A stretch of 64,000 nt of DNA from Pseudohoeflea suaedae (GTDB lineage: Bacteria > Pseudomonadota > Alphaproteobacteria > Rhizobiales > Rhizobiaceae). The translations under genes and the position numbers were made by a program. Of this stretch, positions 61,432 through 64,000 are shown piece by piece. The notes beneath the pieces were generated by a model. The model was not told the DNA's origin. It saw nothing but the letters and a program-made list of their open reading frames with translations, and made no database searches. The number at the start of each line of letters is the position of its first letter. The first letter of the stretch is position 1. The DNA is taken from the NCBI RefSeq assembly GCF_004354915.1, contig NZ_SMSI01000004.1:124001-188000 (forward strand). Direction: 5' to 3'.

Positions 61432-62487
61432 ATGACGCTCCTGCATCTTTCGGCAGAGATGGGATGGCGTGGCGGCGAAAACCAGCTTGCCCTCATCTAT
61501 ACCGGGCTCCAGACGGAATCTGACCAGATGTTGATGGTGCGCCGGGGCTCGGAACTCGAAAGGCGGATGCGAGACGAAAGACCGGTCACCGCATCGCGTT
61601 TCGGACTCACCGCCCCGCGCGCAGCATGGTCGCTGCGTCGGAAGATGCTGACCTCGCCGGGCAAGCATCTCATTCACGCGCATTGCGGCAAGAGCGCGGA
61701 AACCGCCTTGCTGGCGCGCTTCGGCACGCAGGTTCCTCTCGTCATCTCACGCCGATCCGCCTATCCGATCCGCTCACACTGGAAGTTTCGCGCCGCCGAT
61801 GCCGTCATAGCCGTATCGCGCGCAGCGAGCGAGGAACTGTTGAAGGCAGGGGTCGATCCGAGCCGCATCCACATCATTCCAGATGCCGTCGATGCGCCGC
61901 GGTTTGCCGGCGCAATCGCGGACCGGCGTGACGTCGCGCCGGATGAAGTGATGGTATTGTGCGCAGCTGCACTATCCCCCGAGAAGGATCATGAAGTTCT
62001 CCTCAAGGCATGGAAGCAGGTGGAAGAGGCAGGCCTGAAAGCGCGTTTGCTGATGGCAGGCACCGGAAGCATGGACGGCAGATTGAAGTCGTTGGCTGGC
62101 AGTCTCGACCTCAGGCATGTTTCTTTTCTCGGCTGGGTGGAGAATATCTCCGGCACGATGGCGGCCGCCGATATTGCGGTTCTGTCCTCGCGGGTCGAAG
62201 GTCTCGCCTCCTTCCTGTGCGAAGCTCAATTCTGTGGGATACCTGTCGTCTCGACTGCGGCCGGAGGAACGGTCGACGCCGTTCGCGACGGTGAGACTGG
62301 CTTCCTGTCCCCGACCGGTGATGAAAATGCTTTTGCGGAAAATCTGACGCGGCTGATCCGCAATTCCGAACTCAGGGCCGGAATGGGAGCGGCAGCACGA
62401 ACATGGGCCCGACGTAAATTCGCTCTAGAGCCCGTTCTGGAGGCGCACCGCGCTCTTTACCGCCAGGTCCTCGACGGAGACAGGTGA
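61432..62487 (+). CDS. lpsD: LPS core glycosyltransferase, LpsD-like (GT4)
   Basis: 351 aa. LLHLSAEMGWRGGENQLALI is a typical N-terminal acceptor-domain start; the C domain has CAAALSPEKDHEVLLKAW and SRVEGLASFLCEAQFCGIPVV (E-x7-E form) plus STAAGGTVDAVRDGETG. ATG 61432 begins one base after the lpsE-like stop, with AGG 9 nt upstream, so lpsB-lpsE-lpsD form one operon. The name rests on position and similarity to the S. meliloti cluster. Confidence 0.75.
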   Translation: MTLLHLSAEMGWRGGENQLALIYTGLQTESDQMLMVRRGSELERRMRDERPVTASRFGLTAPRAAWSLRRKMLTSPGKHLIHAHCGKSAETALLARFGTQVPLVISRRSAYPIRSHWKFRAADAVIAVSRAASEELLKAGVDPSRIHIIPDAVDAPRFAGAIADRRDVAPDEVMVLCAAALSPEKDHEVLLKAWKQVEEAGLKARLLMAGTGSMDGRLKSLAGSLDLRHVSFLGWVENISGTMAAADIAVLSSRVEGLASFLCEAQFCGIPVVSTAAGGTVDAVRDGETGFLSPTGDENAFAENLTRLIRNSELRAGMGAAARTWARRKFALEPVLEAHRALYRQVLDGDR

Positions 62488-62500
62488 CCGGGAGGCGTGC

Positions 62501-63292
62501 CTAGCGCGGGTCCAGACCGGCACGCCAACTCTTGTATTCGGTCTGGTAGGCATAGGACGCGGCGCCGGCAGCCATGGCAAACCCGCCCCATCCACACAGA
62601 AAATACCGCTTGAGCAGATAGAATTTCACGAAATAGCCGATCGGCGCAGTCAGCATTTTCGACGGAGATGTCCGTCTTCCCCGCGCCGAGCGCTCGCTTG
62701 CCTTCAGGGACGTATAGGAGTTCTGTTTCTCGAATTCCAGCGCGGGAGCGATGATGCTGGCATGCAGCAGATATCCGCCCGCGACCCTGCCGGTCGCACC
62801 ATCGACACGCAGCGATTCATGGATCGTCTGCTTGGTGTCGTAATACGACTTTGCCCGCCTTACCAGCCGCACGATACGGTCATGCTTGACCCACGGATGG
62901 GCATAGCCATAGCCGGGCACCCAATGTCGCCGCTCAACCGAGAAACCGGCGTTCTCGCCAGGAGACGCCACGTTTTTCGCGATGGCATCGACCAGCGTCG
63001 GCTCCGCAATCTCGTCGGCATCGACATTGAATGCCCATTCGAGGGAACACTGCTCGAGCGCAAATTGTTTCTGCGCACCGAAACCGGTCCAGTCGTGGTG
63101 GATCAGCCGAACCGGCAGCCCATCCCTACTCAGTCCCTCGACAATATCGACGGTGCGGTCCGTTGAGCCGGAATCCACTACCAGGATTTCCTGGAAACGC
63201 GACAATGCCCGAAGACTTGCCTCGATCACGCGCTCCTCGTTGAAGCAGATGATGAATACCGAGACCGGAATGAAAGCGCCGGAATGGGTCAC
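62501..63292 (-). CDS. family 2 glycosyltransferase, WaaE/KdtX-like
   Basis: 263 aa GT-A. PVSVFIICFNEERVIEASLRAL begins the nucleotide-binding domain, and VDSGSTDRTVDIVE and WAFNVDADEIAEPTLVDAI (DADE as the DxD motif) follow. Length and the closing region with a hydrophobic helix (YFVKFYLLKRYFLCGWGGFAMAAG) match the LPS core beta-1,4-glucosyltransferases WaaE/KdtX. The GTG start overlaps the stop of the upstream gene (GTGA), so the two GT2 genes are one operon, convergent with the lps operon. It could be the S. meliloti LpsC counterpart, but I cannot confirm that. Confidence 0.82.
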   Translation of the reverse strand: MTHSGAFIPVSVFIICFNEERVIEASLRALSRFQEILVVDSGSTDRTVDIVEGLSRDGLPVRLIHHDWTGFGAQKQFALEQCSLEWAFNVDADEIAEPTLVDAIAKNVASPGENAGFSVERRHWVPGYGYAHPWVKHDRIVRLVRRAKSYYDTKQTIHESLRVDGATGRVAGGYLLHASIIAPALEFEKQNSYTSLKASERSARGRRTSPSKMLTAPIGYFVKFYLLKRYFLCGWGGFAMAAGAASYAYQTEYKSWRAGLDPR

Positions 63293-64000
63293 TCCAGGAG
63301 CGCCTTGAGGTGGGCGCGGGCGCGAGAACCTTTCGGCGACGTCTGGGGATAGCGCATCGCACGGTAGCTCAAGGCAAGTACCCGGAACCATCTGAAGAAA
63401 GGCCGCCGGTGCTTCTTCATCGCGTACCTCTTCGCGCGCATGGCATGATAGGTACGGAAGGAACTCATTTCCGGGGTAGCCGGCGACGACTTGCCCTGCA
63501 TGTGGCGCACGACGGAATCGTGAATGTAGTGAAGCCCGTATCCGGCCTTGAGGATACGCACGCTGATATCGTCATCCTCGTAGAACAGGAAAATGGCTTC
63601 GTCGAAGCCGCCGATCTCGTCGAAAACCTGCTTGCGGACCGCAAGTGCAGCCCCGCTCAGCATGACGACAGGGCGATCTTTCAGAGGCAGCGCCGGCCGC
63701 CTCCAGTAAGGGCGACGCATCAGCATTGTGCGATGTCGAAAGAACTGGGTTCCATCGCTATTAAGCAACCGCGGATTGAAACCGGCCGAATGAGGATATT
63801 TGTCGAACGCCGCACCGAGGATGTCGAGCGCTTCCGGCTCGAGATCCGCGTCGGGATTGAGAAACAGAAGTCGCTCATGCCTGGCCAGGTCTGCACCGCG
63901 ATTGCAGGCGGTCCCGAAGCCGAGATTGGTGTCGAGACGAACGACCGTTACCCCGTATTCGTCCGCGATCTCCGCCGAATTGTCGGAACTCGCATTGTCG
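63289..64000 (-). CDS. family 2 glycosyltransferase, rhamnosyltransferase-like (5' end outside window)
   Basis: At least 236 aa; the beginning lies beyond 64000. Reading inward: DNASSDNSAEIADEYGV, then TNLGFGTACNRGADLA and RLLFLNPDADLEPEAL, a complete set of GT2 motifs (NPDAD as DxD). Later, VMLSGAALAVRKQVFDEIGGFDE and FYEDDDISVRILKAGYGLHYI form the acceptor region, as in WbbL-type rhamnosyltransferases. It is translationally coupled to the GT2 gene at 62501. It probably extends the LPS core or O-chain. Confidence 0.85.
   Translation of the reverse strand, partial: DNASSDNSAEIADEYGVTVVRLDTNLGFGTACNRGADLARHERLLFLNPDADLEPEALDILGAAFDKYPHSAGFNPRLLNSDGTQFFRHRTMLMRRPYWRRPALPLKDRPVVMLSGAALAVRKQVFDEIGGFDEAIFLFYEDDDISVRILKAGYGLHYIHDSVVRHMQGKSSPATPEMSSFRTYHAMRAKRYAMKKHRRPFFRWFRVLALSYRAMRYPQTSPKGSRARAHLKALLE

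Overview
The window is chromosomal DNA from a GC-rich alphaproteobacterium, most likely of the Rhizobiaceae/Hyphomicrobiales. The evidence is a 681-aa RpoD with an acidic insert, the greA-lpsB-lpsE-lpsD order known from Sinorhizobium meliloti, OpgC, DUF930 and DUF1236 proteins, Omp25-like barrels, a SahR-type regulator next to metF, and a GTTC-N7-GTTC LexA box. I see no insertion sequence, integrase, prophage or CRISPR array. The layout is mostly core genome with a few accessory islets.

Layout: 1-4.5 kb carries the metF start, a SahR-like ArsR/methyltransferase regulator with an inverted-repeat operator, a MOSC protein, an SDR enzyme and EttA. 4.7-9.7 kb carries a lipase-like hydrolase, a cold-shock protein, TerC, a class III CoA-transferase, a YghU-type GST and a TIGR01244 phosphatase. 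9.9-12.7 kb holds a ferric-iron ABC permease facing its binding protein. 12.9-22 kb carries a PfkB kinase, a DsbA-like thioredoxin with a puzzling start, MscS, OpgC, a thermonuclease, an AraC/SDR divergent pair, DUF423 and RecQ. 22.1-26.3 kb is a small accessory cluster: an ATP-grasp ligase translationally coupled to an amidohydrolase-fold protein that has lost its metal ligands, a putative glycosyltransferase and a DegT-like PLP enzyme. 26.4-31.5 kb carries a diguanylate cyclase, a tRNA with CAU anticodon, a SIMPL protein, two related secreted proteins (one with long Gly-His-Asn repeats) and a TonB-like protein ending in DUF930. 31.6-40.3 kb is an information-processing block (rpoD, dnaG, GatB/YqeY, carA) with a c-di-GMP phosphodiesterase inserted. 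40.4-49 kb carries membrane and envelope genes: MscS, MATE, two tandem-duplicated outer membrane barrels, a zinc peptidase and an MFS/ArsR divergent pair. carB follows at 49.2 kb.

The most interesting unit is 52.7-55.4 kb: a radical SAM protein with a helix-hairpin-helix and, overlapping it by one base, a DUF4130-UdgX fusion. Just upstream is a perfect GTTC-N7-GTTC LexA box placed over the -10 region of a TTGACA promoter. This looks like an SOS-induced DNA repair or modification pair whose chemistry is not established. The right end (58.5-64 kb) has greA, with a terminator-like hairpin in its leader, followed by LPS core glycosyltransferases (lpsB, lpsE, lpsD) and two convergent family 2 glycosyltransferases, the last cut by the window edge.

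Start codons were chosen from Shine-Dalgarno spacing where possible. Functions are by motif recognition without database searches.
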